Part shown: piece after piece, positions 1 to 14,700 of the stretch
Layout of the letters: every line of letters starts with the position of its first letter
How positions within the stretch are numbered: the stretch's first letter is position 1
Origin: Streptomyces seoulensis
GTDB taxonomy: Bacteria; Actinomycetota; Actinomycetes; Streptomycetales; Streptomycetaceae
Assembly: GCA_013364255.1 (NCBI GenBank)
Contig: CP054936.1
Span: forward strand, 620,001 to 684,000
Length of the DNA stretch: 64,000 bases
Direction of reading: 5' to 3'
Position numbers and translations under genes: made by a program
The notes under the pieces: generated by a model
Told to the model about the DNA's origin: nothing
Database searches by the model: none
The model's input: the letters and a program-made list of their open reading frames with translations, nothing else

Positions 1-105
1 GTCGCAGCACCAGATCCGGGGATCCTGTCCGGCGTGCTCGGTGAGGGCCTGGCGGAAGGCGTCGCGGCCCGTTGCCGCGGCGAGGTCCTGCGGGTGGGCG
101 GTCAT
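1..105 (-). CDS. Transketolase C-terminal subunit, 5' end only (cut by window edge)
   Basis: Only the first 35 codons are present. They start with ATG at 105 and read MTAHPQDLAAATGRDAFRQA and on, the usual opening of the pyrimidine-binding half of a split transketolase. The ATG overlaps the TGA of the transketolase N subunit (ATGA at 102-105), so the two halves should be translationally coupled and form one ThDP enzyme. As seen: a start and a short family-like N-terminus. As inferred from the partner: it supplies the catalytic pyrimidine/C-terminal domains for transfer of a two-carbon ketol unit. In this cluster the acceptor may be a carrier-protein-bound aldehyde rather than a pentose phosphate. 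The remainder lies left of the window. Confidence 0.85.
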   Translation of the reverse strand, partial: MTAHPQDLAAATGRDAFRQALTEHAGQDPRIWCCD

Positions 106-1025
106 CGGTCCTGCTCCGTCCTCGACGCGGCGGCGAGGGCCTTGAGGGCCCGGTGCCTGAGGGTGGGCGACAGCAGGGCGTAGTGGCTCTTGGCGCGGTT
201 CTCCAGGAACGGCACTCCCCTGCCCTTGACGGTGTCCGCGAGCAGCACGGTGGGGACGCCCGGCTCGGCCGGCGGCTCGCGCAGTGCGGCGCTCAGCGCG
301 TCCAGGTCGTGGCCGTCGATCTCCACGGCCCGCCAGCCGAAGGCCCGCCAGCGGTCGGCCAGGTTGCCCCGGTGCGAACTGCCGTTGATCTGGAGGCGGT
401 TGCGGTCCACCACGGCGGTCAGGTTGTCGAGGCCGAGTCGGGCCGCCGAGTCGGCGGCCTCCCACACGCTGCCTTCCTGGAGTTCGCCGTCACCGAGCAG
501 GACGTAGGCCCGGTTGTCCCTGCCGTCCCGCCGGGCGGCCAGGGCGAGTCCGAGTCCCAGGGCGAGTCCGTGGCCGAGCGAGCCGGTGGGGAACTCGACG
601 CCGGGCACCGTCCGCAGCGGGTGGCCGCCCAGGCGGCTGCCGCTGCGGGCGTAGGTGTCCAGCTCCTCGACGGGCAGGAAGCCGCGCTCGGCGAGCACCG
701 CGTACAGGCCGGCGGCGGCGTGGCCCTTGCTGAGCAGGAAGTAGTCGCGTCCGGGCCACTCGGGCTCCTCGGGCCGCACGCGCAGCACGTCGAAGTAGAG
801 CGCGGTGAGGATGTCGGCGGCGGACAGCGCTCCGCCGATGTGCGCCCCCTCGGGGCTCGCCGCCATGGCGACGATGTGCTGCCGTACGCGCAGCGCCCGC
901 TCGGCGAGCGGAAGACCGGTGCGGGCGGTCGCCGTGGCGGCCGGATCGGTCACCGTGGCGGCCGGCTCTGCGGCGGCCGGATCGGTGGTGGCCGGGTCGG
1001 TGGCGGTCTGGTCGGTGGTGGTCAT
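102..1025 (-). CDS. Transketolase N-terminal (ThDP-binding) subunit
   Basis: This 307-aa protein is the diphosphate-binding half of a split transketolase. After a low-complexity Thr/Ala/Asp/Pro-rich N-terminus of about 30 residues comes the family start (MAASPEGAHIGGALSAADIL), the SKGHAAAGLYA segment, and the ThDP motif beginning GDGELQEGSVWEAA and ending about 25 residues later at an Asn in VVDRN. It starts with ATG at 1025, overlapping the TGA of the upstream NRPS (ATGA), and its own TGA overlaps the start of the C subunit. Split transketolases in an operon with a LysW carrier protein are known from azabicyclic/diamino-dihydroxyheptanoate pathways, where a two-carbon unit is added to a carrier-bound semialdehyde. 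That assignment is by analogy. Primary-metabolism transketolase is unlikely, since that enzyme is normally a single chain. Confidence 0.93.
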   Translation of the reverse strand: MTTTDQTATDPATTDPAAAEPAATVTDPAATATARTGLPLAERALRVRQHIVAMAASPEGAHIGGALSAADILTALYFDVLRVRPEEPEWPGRDYFLLSKGHAAAGLYAVLAERGFLPVEELDTYARSGSRLGGHPLRTVPGVEFPTGSLGHGLALGLGLALAARRDGRDNRAYVLLGDGELQEGSVWEAADSAARLGLDNLTAVVDRNRLQINGSSHRGNLADRWRAFGWRAVEIDGHDLDALSAALREPPAEPGVPTVLLADTVKGRGVPFLENRAKSHYALLSPTLRHRALKALAAASRTEQDR

Positions 1026-4000
1026 CGGGCACCGCCGGGGGTGTCGGGGTCGGTCGCCCGGGCCAGCAGCTCGGCGAGCGCGGGCACGTGCGGGGGTCGC
1101 ATCATGGTGTAGTGGTCGCCGGGGACGTCGTGGATCCGCAGCGGCCGGTCGAGCAGCCGCTGCCAGCCGGTGACCGGGCTGTGCGGCTCCTCGGCGGCGC
1201 GTACGGCGGTCAGCGGGCCGTCCCACGGTGTGAGCGGATACCCGCGCACCGCCCTGACGTTCGCGTTGAACACCGCCATCAGCCGGGAGAGCTGGCCGGT
1301 CGCGGTGTCCGGGGGCAGGACGTCGGCGGCGGCCGCCCGGGACAGCAGCTCCTCGGTGAGCCGCTCCGGCGGCACCGTGCGCAGCTCGTCCGGGTCGATC
1401 TCCAGGCGCCGGTCGGCGGCCCGGCCCAGTTCCCAGCCGAACCAGGCGGCGAGGTCGGCCTCGTCCGCCTGCTCCAGACCGTTGTCGAGGTTCGGCGGGC
1501 CGCCGTCGAGCATGGTGAGCGAGGCCACCTCGCGCCCGGTCCCGCGCAGCCGCTGGGCGACGGCGTAGGCGACCACACTGCCGACGCAGAAGCCGACGAG
1601 GTGGTACGGGCCGTGCGGCTGCACGCCGACGATGGCGTCGAGATAGTGCTCCACCGCCTCCTCCAGCAGGTCCACCGGGTGCTGTCCGGCGTCCAGGCCG
1701 AAGGACTGGAGGCCGTACACCGGCTGGTCCTCGGGGAGGTGCCGGGTCAGGTCGAGGTAGCTGAGGGCGTTGCCGACCGCGGGCGGCAGGCAGAACAGCG
1801 GCGGCCGGGAGCCGGCGGCCCGGATGGGCACGATCGGCGACCAGGCGCCGGACGGGCCGGTACGCAGCTCGGCGGCCATCCGCTCGACGGTCGCCCCGCT
1901 GGCGAACAGCGAGGAGAGCGGCAGCTCGCGGCCGTGCTCGGCGGCCACCCGGGACAGCAGCCGCACGGCGCGCAGCGAGGTCCCGCCCAGGTCGAAGAAG
2001 TCGTCGGTGACGCCGACGGGACGGCGGCCGAGGACGTCCTCCCACAGGGCCACCAGCGCCAGTTCCAGACCGTCCCGGGCCGCGACGTGCTCGCTCTCGT
2101 CGGTGACCGGGCCGGGGTCGGGCAGCGCCTTGCGGTCCGCCTTGCCGTTGGGCGACAGCGGGATCTCCGCCAGCCACACCACGGTCTCGGGCACCATGTA
2201 CTCGGGCAGCGAGCGGCCCATCGCCTCCCGCAGCCGCCCGGTGTCGACCCGTTCGCGGTCGCCGACGGCGTAGAGGACCAGCCGCTGGTCCCGGGCGAGC
2301 GCGACGGCGTTGCGGATCCCGTCCACGGCCCCGGCGACGGCCTCCACCTCGCCGAGTTCGACGCGGAAGCCGCGCAGCTTCACCTGGTCGTCCAGCCGGC
2401 CGAGGAAGTCCAGCGCGCCGTCCGGCCGCCAGCGCGCCAGATCGCCGGTGCGGTACATGCGGCCGCCGTGGAAGGGGTCGGTGACGAAGCGCTCGGCGGT
2501 GAGTTCCGGCCGGTTGAGGTAGCCCCGCGCCACCTGGACGCCGGCGATGCACAGTTCGCCGGGGACGCCGACCGGGGCGGGCGCGCCGCGCTCGTCGAGC
2601 ACGTACAGCCGGGTGTTGGCGATGGGGCGTCCGATCGGGACGCCCGGCCCTGGCTCGTCGGGGCGGCACTCCCAGTGACTGACGTCGATGGCCGCCTCGG
2701 TGGGGCCGTACAGGTTGTGCAGGCCGCAGTGGCCGGCCTCGGCCAGGAAGCGGCGGGCCAGGGCGGCGGGCAGCGCCTCGCCGCTGCACACCACCCGGCG
2801 CAGCGAGGTGAGGTCCGAGACCTCCTCCACCTCCAGGAACACCTCCAGCATGGAGGGGACGAAGTGGGCGGTGGTGACCCGTTCGGCGCGGATCAGACCG
2901 GCCAGGTAGCGCGGGTCCCTGTGGCCGTCCGGGCGGGCCACCACCAGCCGGGCGCCGGTCATCAGCGGCCAGAGGAACTCCCAGACCGAGACGTCGAAGC
3001 CGTACGGCGTCTTCTGGAGCACGGTGTCGTCGCCGCGCAGGCCGAAGCGGTCCTGCATCCAGCGCAGCCGGTTGACGATGCCCCGGTGGCTGTTGACCAC
3101 GCCCTTGGGCGTTCCGGTGGAGCCGGAGGTGTAGATGACGTACGCCGTGTCGTCCGGCGCGTTGACCGGCTCGGGCCGGTGCGGCGCACACCGTCGGAGG
3201 GCGGCGGCCTCCTCGTCCAGGTCCACCACCAGCGGGGCGGCCGAGGGCACCCGGTCGCGGGCGGCGGCGTGGGTGAGCACCACCTTCGCCCCGGCGTCCT
3301 CGCACACGAACGCGAGCCGCTCCTCGGGGTGGTCCGGGTCGAGCGGCACATAGGCACCGCCCGCCTTGAGCACCGCGAGCAGCGCGACCACCAGTTCCGT
3401 CGAGCGGTGCAGGCACAGGCCCACCAGCTCGCCCCGCCGCACGCCGAGCGCGCGCAGCCGGTGGGCCAGGCGGTTGGCGCGCCCCTCCAGCTCCCGGTAG
3501 GTCAGCTCGGCGCCCTCGAAGGACACCGCCACGGCCTCGGGCGTCCGGTCCGTCTGCCGGTGGATCAGCTCGTGCACGGCGTCCACGGGCGGGTGGTCGA
3601 CGGCGGTGGCGTTCCACTCGCGCAGCAGCAGTCGGCGTTCGGCCGCGGGCAGCACCGGCAGGTCCCCGACGGGCCGGTCCGGATCCTCCACCACGGCCTG
3701 GAGCAGGGTGCGCAGCTGGGCGAGGAACCGGTCCACCCAGCCCTCGTCGAACAGGTCGGTGCGGTACTCGACCGCGAGGTCGATCCCCGAGGGGCCGTAC
3801 GCGGCCGACATGTTGAGGTCGTACTTCACCTCGCTGCGCCGCGCGGGCAGCGGCTCGACACGCAGCGGACCGCGGGGCGCGGCGGGCGGCGGGGTGTTGT
3901 TGACCGCGAACATCACCTGGAACAGCGGGGCGAGCGGGGCCGAGCGGTCCGGCTGGACCGCGTCGACGATCTCCTCGAAGGAGAGGGCCTGGTGGTCGTA

Positions 4001-4973
4001 GGCGCCCAGCGCCACTTCGCGGACGTCGCCCAGGAGGTCGGTGAAGGTCCGCCGCGGGTCGATCCGGACGCGCAGCGGCAGGGTGTTGATGAAGCAGCCG
4101 ATCATCGGCTCGACGTCGGCGCTGAGCCGTCCGGCCACCGGGGTGCCGACGACCAGGTCGGTGCGTCCGGTGTAGCGGTGGAGCAGCACGTCGAAGGCGG
4201 TCAGCAGGGTCATGAAGAGGGTGCCGCCGTGCAGTTCCGCCAGCTCGGCCAGGTCCTCGGTGAGCGCGGCCGGCAGTCGCGCGGTGCGCAGCGCTCCGGC
4301 CCCGCTCCCGGCGGCGCCGGTGCGCGGGTGGACGGAGGGCAGTTCCAGCACCGGTGGGGCGCCGTCGAGCGCGGTGCGCCAGTAGGCGCGCTCGCGTTCT
4401 CCGGACCCCTCGCCGTCCGGGCCGCTTCGGCGGCGCGCGTAGTCGCCGTACTGGAGCGGCAGCGGCGGCAGCGAGTCGGGGCGGCCGGCGGCGAAGTCCG
4501 CGTAGAGGGTCTCCAGTTCGGACAGCAGCCGGCCCAGCGACCAGCCGTCGATCACGATGTGGTGCGCGGCCAGCGAGAGCACGTGCTCCGTCGGGCCGAT
4601 CCGCAGCAGCTCGGCGGTGAACAGGGGGCCTTTCGCCAGGTCGAACACCTGCCGGGAGGCACGCTCGACCGCCTCGTCCACCCACCGCCGCGCGTCGGGC
4701 TCGCCGGTCAGGTCGCGCACGGCCAGCGGCAGCGGCCGGGCGGGATGCACCCGCTGCACCGGTTCGCCGTCGACGAGGTGGAAGGTGGTGCGCAGCACCT
4801 CGTGCCGGGCGACGATCCGGTCCAGGGTGGCGCGCAGCGCCCGCTCGTCGAGCGCGCCGTGGACGCGTACCGCGAGCGGCACGGTGTAGGCGCAGCCGCC
4901 GGGAGCGATCCGGTCCACCAGCCACAGCCGGCGCTGGGTCGGCGAGGTGGGGTGCTCCTGGACGGCCGGGTGG

Positions 4974-4990
<17 letters not shown>
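1022..4990 (-). CDS. NRPS termination module C-A-T-TE (Ser-like code, Cys-type thioesterase)
   Basis: This 1322-aa protein has a condensation domain (residues about 15-440, HHIVIDG near 141), an adenylation domain (about 470-960; YTSGSTGTPKG near 618), a carrier domain (DLGGTSL, Ser near 1002) and a thioesterase (about 1075-1310). The specificity code read by eye is D-V-W-H-V-S-L-I-D-K, one residue from the classical serine code, so Ser is predicted. In the thioesterase the nucleophile elbow is GFCVGS, with Cys (residue about 1135, codon 1586-1588) instead of Ser; the active-site His is in GDHYTMM. The GTG at 4990 is preferred because GGAAG lies 6 nt upstream; an ATG at 4984 is possible. The gene overlaps the preceding NRPS by 17 nt and the transketolase by ATGA. 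It should load the last residue and release the product. Confidence 0.95.
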
Positions 4991-8242
<3,252 letters not shown>

Positions 8243-8246
<4 letters not shown>

Positions 8247-11200
8247 CGGGCGCTGCCTTTCGGGTCCACGGCCAACGAGGCTCGGGCGGCGTGCGCGGCG
8301 AGCATCGCCGCCTCGATGCGAGGGGTGAGCGAGGCCACGGTGGGATGGTCGAACACCTCGCGGAGCGCGAGCTCCACTCCGAAGCTCTTGTGGATGTCCC
8401 ACACCAGCTGCACCGCGGCGATGGAGTTGCCCCCCAGTTCGAAGAAGTTGTCGTGCACGCCGAGTTCCGGTACGTGCAGGAGGGCGCACCAGAGTTCGGC
8501 GAGCGTGCGTTCCCGGCGGTTGCGGGGTTTGACGACGGCGCGGGCCGCCGTGAGGTCGGCCGCGGCGGGGGCCGGCAGGGAGCGGCGGTCGATCTTGCCG
8601 CTGGGGCTGAGCGGCAGCGCCTCCAGCAGGACGAAGGCGTCCGGCACCATGTGCGCCGGGAGCCGGTCCGCCAGGTGGGCGCGCAGTTCGGCCGCGGTGA
8701 GGGCGTCGTCCGCGGCGACCGCGTACCCGACCAGCCTCGGGTGGCCGGGGTTGTCCTCGCGCAGCAGCACGGCGGCGGCGCGCACCCCCGGATGCTCGGC
8801 CAGCACCGTTTCGACCTCGCCCAGTTCGATCCGGAAGCCGCGCAGCTTGACCTGGTCGTCGACCCGGCCGAGGAAGTCGAGGCGTCCGTCGGGCAGCAGT
8901 CTGACCAGGTCGCCGGTCCGGTAGATCCGCGCGTCCGGGTCGGGCAGGAACGGGTCGGGTTTGAAGCGCTCCTCGGTCAGCTCGGGCCGTCCCAGGTAGC
9001 CGCGGGCCAGTCCGGCGCCGCCGATCCACAGTTCGCCCGGCGTCCCGGTCGGCAGCAGCTGCCGGCGCCGGTCCAAGACGTAGGCCCGCATGTTGCCCAT
9101 CGGCCGTCCGATCGGCGGCGAACCCTCGTAGGCGCCGGGGCGGCATTCCTCGGCGATCACCGTCACGGTGCCCTCGGTGGGTCCGTAGCCGTTGATGAAG
9201 CGCCGGCCGGGGACCGACCAGTCGTCGACCAGGCCGCCGGAGAACGCCTCGCCGCCGACGAAGGCGATCCGCAGCGCCGGGAACTCCTGCCCGGGCAGCA
9301 GCTTCATCACCGCCGGCGGCATGTCCATCACGGTGATGCCCTGCTCGGTCATGAACCGGCTCAGCGCGCGCACCGACAGCAGGGTCTCCTGCCGGGCGAG
9401 GCAGAGCCGGGCGCCGCTGGTGAGCGCGCCGAAGATCTCGAACGCCGAGACGTCGAAGCTCAGCGAGGCGAACTGGAGCATCCGGTCGTCGGGGCCGAGG
9501 CCGAACATCTCGTGGACGTTGGCCATGAAGTTGCAGACCGAGCGGTGTTCGATCAGCACGCCCTTGGGCCGTCCGGTGGAACCGGAGGTGTAGATCACGT
9601 AGGCGAGATCGTCCGGCCCGGAGAGCGGCTCGGGCCGCGTGTCGGGCAGCGCGGTCCAGGTCTCGTCGGTGTCCAGCTCGATCACCGCGGCCGTAGTCCC
9701 GGGCAGCCGCCCGCGCACCGCGGACTGGGTCACCACGACCGGGGCGGCGCTGTCGGCGAGCATGAAGGCCAGCCGGTCGGCGGGGTAGGCCGGGTCGAGC
9801 GGCACGTACGCGCCGCCGGCCTTGAGCACCGCGAGGACGGCGACCACCAGTTCCGGCGAGCGCTCCACGCAGAGTCCGACCCGGCTCTCCCGGCCGACGC
9901 CGAGTTGGCGCAGCCGGTGCGCCAGCGCGTTGGCGCGGCGGTCCAGCTCGCCGTAGGTCAGCGCGGCGCGGTCCTCGAACACCACCGCGACCGCGTCCGG
10001 GGCGGCGTCCGCCCGGCGCTCGATCAGCTCGTGCACGGTCGCCGCGTCCTCGAAGGGGCGCGCGGTGTCGTTCCAGGTGCGCACCTGGTCGTGGTACTCG
10101 TCCGGTGCGAGCAGCGGCAGCAGCGTGAAGGGCCGGTCGGGCTCGGTCAGCGCGGCGTCGAGCAGGGTGCGGATCGTCGCGAGCGTCCCGCGGACGGTGT
10201 CCGGGGCGTACAGGTCGGACCGGTACTCGGCGGTGAGCCGCAGGCCGCCGCTGTGCGGGGTGGCGGAGAAGCTGAGGTCCGCGCGTGCGGTGCCGGCGTC
10301 CAGTTCGGTCACGGTGGCGCTGAGCGGGCCGAGGCCGAACTCCGCGCGGTGCGCGTCCTCCAGCGCGAACACCACCTGGTAGACCGGGTTCTGGTCGGCG
10401 GAGCGGCCGGCCGCGGCCAGTTCCACGATCCGCTCGAACGGCGTGTCCTGGTGCTCGAACGCGCCCAGGACGACGGCGCGGACCCGGTGCAGCAGGTCAC
10501 GGAAACCGGGCTCGCCGCTCAGGTCGGTGCGCAGCGGCAGGGTGTTGATGAAGCAGCCGACCAGCGGTTCGCTGCCGGGCGCGTCGCGGCCGGCCACCGG
10601 GCTGCCGATCACCACGTCCTCGGCGCCGGTGATCCGGCTCAGATACGCCTGGCAGAGCGCGGCCAGGGCCATGAACAGGGTGACGCCCTCGGCCCGGCAC
10701 AGGGTCCGCAGCGCGTCCAGCGTCCGGGGCTCGATGTCGAGGCTCACCCGGCCGCCGCGGTTGGTGGGCCGGGACGGGCGTACGAAGTCGGTGGGCAGTG
10801 CGAGGTCCTGCGGCGCGCCCTCCAGCGCGCCGCGCCAGTACTCCGCGTGGGGGCCCTGCGCCGCCGCGTCCGCCGCGTGCTGGAGCTGTCCGGCGAGGTC
10901 CGCGGGCTGCACGGCCGGGGGCGGCGCGGGCGCGCGGCCGGCGCGGGCCACCTCGTAGCAGTCGGCGAGGTCGCGGCTGAACACGCCGAGCGACCAGCCG
11001 TCGAAGACGATGTGGTGCAGGACCGCCAGCAGGACGTGCCGTTCCTCCCCCAGGCGCAGCAGTTCGCAGCGGATGAGCGGACCGGTGGTGAGGTCGAAGC
11101 GGTGCCGGGCGATCCGCTCCGCGCGGCCGAGCCGTTCCTCGTCGTCGCGGACCTCGACCACCGGGAGGTCGAGGTCGGGCACGGCGCCGACGACCTGGAG

Positions 11201-13177
11201 GGGTGTGCCGCCCTCGACCACGAAACGGGTGCGCAGCGCCTCGTGGCGCTCCACCACCGAGCGCAGCGCCTGCCGCAGCGCCGCCTCGTCCAGCGGTCCG
11301 GTCAGCTCGAAGGCGAGCGGCACGTTGTAGGTGGTGCCGGAGTCGTCGAGGCCGTGCATCAGCCACATCCGGCGCTGGGACGGCGACAGCGGCAGCGGCC
11401 CGGAACGGTCGGCGGTCGCCGGCTCGGGCCGTGCGTCCGCGCGCCGGGGCGCGGCGGCCACCGCGCCGGCCAGTCCGCGGACGGTGGGCTCGGCGAACAC
11501 CGCGGTGAGCGGCAGTTCGACGGCGAGGCGTTCGCGCAGCCGTCCCGTCACCCGGGCCGCCGACAGGGAGTTGCCGCCCAGCAGGAAGAAGTCGTCCAGC
11601 GCGCCGACCCGGTCCACGCCGAGCACCTCCTGCCACAGCCGCGCGAGGTCGGCCTCGACGCCCTCGGCCGGCGCCACGTACGCGCCGGCCAGCTCGTCGC
11701 GGCCCGCGGCGGGGGCCGGCAGGGCGGACCGGTCGACCTTGCCGTTGCGGGTGAGCGGCAGCGCGTCCAGCGGCGTGAAGGAGGCGGGGACCAGGTGTCC
11801 GGGGAGCCGTTCGGCGAGCCAGGAGCGCAGTGCGGCGGCGTCCGGCCGCTCGCCGGGCCGGAACACCGGGTAGGCGGCCAGCCTCGGGTCGCCGGGGACG
11901 TCCTCGCGCAGGGCGACCGCCGCGCCGCCGACCTGCGGGTGGGCGCACAGCGCGGACTCGATCTCGCCGAGTTCGATCCGGAAGCCGCGCAGCTTGACCT
12001 GGCCGTCGGCGCGGCCCACGAACCGCAGGCTGCCGTCCGGGGCGCGCACGGCGAGGTCTCCGGTGCGGTAGTACCGCGAGCCGTCGGGCTCCAGGGTGAC
12101 GAAGCGCTCCGCGGTGAGCTCCGGCCGGTTCAGATAGCCGCGGGCCAGTCCCGTGCCGCCGAGGAACAGCTCGCCCTCGGCGCCGTCGGGCACGTCCGCG
12201 CCCCGGTCGTCGAGCAGCCGGGCCTCGATGCCGCGGATGGGCCGCCCGATGGACGGCTCGCGGTCCTCGTCGCCCGCGGGCACCTCGCCCGCGGTGGCGA
12301 CGACGGTGCACTCGGTCGGGCCGTAGTGGTTGACCAGGGTGAACGGCAGTCCCGCGGGCGGGTGGCGGTGCAGCCGGTCGCCGCCGGTGAGCAGGTAGCG
12401 CAGCCGGGTTCCGGTCGGCCACTTCTCGGCGATCACCAGTTCGGCCAGGGGGGTGGGCAGGAACGAGACGGTGATCCCCGCCCCGGTCAGCCACTCCACC
12501 AGTTCGGCCGCCGAGCTGTGCTCCTCGGCGGCCAGGTGCAGTTCGGCGCCCGCGGCGAGCGTCGGCCAGATCTCCCACACCGAGGCGTCGAAGGCGGTGC
12601 CCGCGATCTGGGTGGTGCGGTCCCGCGGGGTCAGTCCGTACGCCTCACGGTGCCAGGCGACCAGGTGGGACAGGCCCTCGTGCGCGATCTCCACGCCCTT
12701 GGGCAGGCCGGTGGAGCCGGAGGTGTAGATGCAGTAGGCGAGGTCCGACCCGTCCGTGGGCACGGGGGCCGCTCGCCGCTCGCCGCCGTCCTCGTCACGC
12801 GGCACGTCGAGGGCCGGGCAGTCGAGTGCGGGCAGTGCGGGCCGCACCTCCGGCTCGGTGAGCACCAGGCGGGCGCCGGCGTCCCTGATCAGGAACTCCA
12901 GCCGCTGGGCCGGATAGCCGGGGTCGACCGGGACGTACGCCGCGCCCGCCCGGAGCACGGCGAGCATGCCGACCACCATCTCGGGCGACCGGGTCGTGGC
13001 CAGCACCACGCGGTCGCCCGGCGACACTCCCGATTCCTGGAGCCGGAGCGCCAGCGACTCGGCCCGGCGCACCAGGGTCCGATAGGTGAGGCGGCGGGTT
13101 CCCTGGACGACGGCGATCGCCTCGGGACGGGCCTCGGCGGCCCTGGACACCAACTCCTGCACCGGCAACGTGTTCAC
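8243..13177 (-). CDS. NRPS initiation plus elongation modules A-T-C-A-T (first module Leu-like)
   Basis: This 1644-aa protein begins directly with an adenylation domain and no condensation domain, as expected for a loading module. A1 has YTSGSTGLPKG near 149 and T1 has LLGGNSL near 534. The C domain has HHIVFDG near 720, A2 has YTSGSTGRPKG near 1192, and T2 has ELGGNSI near 1581. The A1 code is D-A-W-F-L-G-H-V-V-K, one change (N to H) from the known Leu code DAWFLGNVVK. A2 reads about D-V-F-D-F-G-G-V-T-K, which I cannot assign. The GTG at 13177 follows GAGGCGG about 8 nt upstream and lies 21 nt after the exporter stop. No epimerase, methyltransferase or oxidase domain is present. It should start the peptide chain with a free N-terminus, or with a substrate modified by enzymes outside the window. 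Confidence 0.95.
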
Positions 13178-13198
13178 GAGTTCCGCCTCTCGGTCCGT

Positions 13199-14539
13199 TC
13201 AGTGGTCGGCGACCGCTTCCGCGTTCGGATCGCCGGTCTTCGCCTCGACCGCGTCGTCCGTGCCGCCGTCGTCCGCCGCGACCGCCGCCATGTCGTCGGC
13301 GGGCGGCGGGAGTTCGCTCATCGCGCGGATCGGGGAGAACACGATCCACAGCGCCGAGGCGAAGAGGCCGGCCGCGCCCACGAACAGCGACGGGCGCAGT
13401 CCGATCGAGTCGCCGAGCCAGCCGCCCAGCAGCGCGCCCAGCGGCACCACGCCCCAGGACAGGAAGCGGTAGCTGGCGTTCATCCGGCCCAGCATCGCGT
13501 TGGGTGTGATGGTCTGCCGCAGACTCACGACCTGGATGTTGGCGACCATGGTGCCCACCCCGCCGATGAAGAACGACAGCAGGAGAAGCCCCAGGGCCAC
13601 GGGGCGCGGACCGCCCGCGAGCGGCACCAGCACCGGCGCGGCGCAGCCCAGCACCATCGCGAGCGTGACGGTGTTGCCGAGTCCGAGGCGCTCGGAGACC
13701 CGCTTGGCGATCAGCGAACCGGCCAGCGAGCCGACGGCGCCGCCGCCCAGCACCAGACCGACCGTCCCGGGCGAGAAGCCCAGTTCCCGGGTGGCGTAGA
13801 GCAGGAAGACGGTCTCCAGCACCAGCCAGAACATGTTGTACGTGGCGGCCTCCAGCACGCAGGCGCGCAGGACCCGGTTGCCGAAGGTGAACCGCAGTCC
13901 CTCGGCGATCTGCCCCCGTACCGGCGGGTGTTCGGCGGGCCGGGGCGGGGCGGGCTCCCGCTTGCGGACCAGGCCGAGTCCGCCGGCCGAGACGGCGAAC
14001 GCGATCGCGCTGACCAGGATCGCCGTCTGCGGGGTCAGCCAGCCCGCCAGCCAGCCGGCCAGGGCCGGACCGCCGACCTGTGCCGCCGACGCGCTGACCT
14101 GGAGCTTGCTGTTGCCCTCCATCAGGTTGTCGCGGTCCACCAGCGACGGCAGATACGACTGGTACGTCACTTCGAACAGGACCGTGAACACGCCGACGGC
14201 GAGCGCGACCGCGACCAGGTAGCCGAGGTTCAGCTCGTCCAGGGCGGCCAGCAAGGGGATGAGGGCGAGCAGGGCGGCGCGGCACAGGGTGCTCGCCAGC
14301 ATCACCGGCCGGCGCCGGTAGCGGTCGGCCCAGACGCCGGCGAACAGGGTCAGCACCAGGAACGGAAGGTAGGAGGCGGCGTTCAGCACACCCATCGCCT
14401 TCGCGTCCACCTTCAGGGTGACCGCGGCGGTCAGCGGCACGGCCAGGAGCGTGACCTGGCTGCCGAACTGGGCAACCGTGTCTCCGGCCCAGAAGACCAT
14501 GAAGTCACGGTTGCCCAGGAGGGAGCGGTGCCCGGTCAC
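13199..14539 (-). CDS. MFS transporter, probable product exporter
   Basis: This 446-aa major facilitator superfamily protein has about 12 hydrophobic segments. Its first loop carries FAGVWADRYRRRPVML, matching the conserved cytoplasmic G-x(3)-D-R-x-G-R-R-type motif, and its C-terminal tail is Asp/Ala-rich and hydrophilic (DDMAAVAADDGG). It resembles the EntS/DHA3-type drug and siderophore exporters of actinomycetes. The GTG start at 14539 overlaps the stop of the LysW gene (GTGA), so it is coupled to that carrier protein and precedes the NRPS genes. The position suggests self-resistance by export of the peptide; this is inferred from context and no substrate can be read from the sequence. Confidence 0.9.
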   Translation of the reverse strand: MTGHRSLLGNRDFMVFWAGDTVAQFGSQVTLLAVPLTAAVTLKVDAKAMGVLNAASYLPFLVLTLFAGVWADRYRRRPVMLASTLCRAALLALIPLLAALDELNLGYLVAVALAVGVFTVLFEVTYQSYLPSLVDRDNLMEGNSKLQVSASAAQVGGPALAGWLAGWLTPQTAILVSAIAFAVSAGGLGLVRKREPAPPRPAEHPPVRGQIAEGLRFTFGNRVLRACVLEAATYNMFWLVLETVFLLYATRELGFSPGTVGLVLGGGAVGSLAGSLIAKRVSERLGLGNTVTLAMVLGCAAPVLVPLAGGPRPVALGLLLLSFFIGGVGTMVANIQVVSLRQTITPNAMLGRMNASYRFLSWGVVPLGALLGGWLGDSIGLRPSLFVGAAGLFASALWIVFSPIRAMSELPPPADDMAAVAADDGGTDDAVEAKTGDPNAEAVADH

Positions 14540-14700
14540 TCGCCCCAGTCCTCCTCGACCTCGGGCGCCAGGGCGACCAGGACCGGGTCCAGGGCGAGGA
14601 TCTCGAGCTCGCTCGCACACCCGGAGCAGTCGAGGATCTCGCCCTTCCTGGACCCGGCCGGGAGAGCCAGCCCCTCCTCGCACTCAGGACAGACGACCAT
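14536..14700 (-). CDS. lysW: LysW-type amino-group carrier protein (AmCP)
   Basis: This 54-aa acidic protein starts MVVCPECEEG and ends EVEEDWGE. It has a zinc-binding pair (Cys4/Cys7 and Cys25/Cys28) and the invariant C-terminal EDWGE of LysW, whose last Glu side-chain carboxylate is joined to the alpha-amino group of glutamate or aminoadipate. The length and motif order are exactly those of the family. The ATG at 14700 has a strong AGGAGG 5 nt upstream; longer in-frame starts lack this. It is the first gene of the leftward cluster operon. In Thermus and archaea LysW serves lysine/arginine synthesis. In streptomycetes its homologues work in secondary metabolism (vazabitide A, ficellomycin, azinomycin). 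The expected partner ligase (LysX), kinase (LysZ) and reductase (LysY) are not in the window and are predicted to the left. Confidence 0.93.
   Translation of the reverse strand: MVVCPECEEGLALPAGSRKGEILDCSGCASELEILALDPVLVALAPEVEEDWGE

Noticed and set aside
102-4925. One 1607-codon minus-strand frame suggesting a fused NRPS-transketolase
   Set aside because: Only the last 307 codons (transketolase) are real. The rest is out of frame with the NRPS; the true NRPS ends at 1022 in another frame.
14536-14700. LysW as part of ordinary lysine or arginine biosynthesis
   Set aside because: Streptomycetes use the DAP pathway for lysine, and the gene is embedded in an NRPS/transketolase operon.
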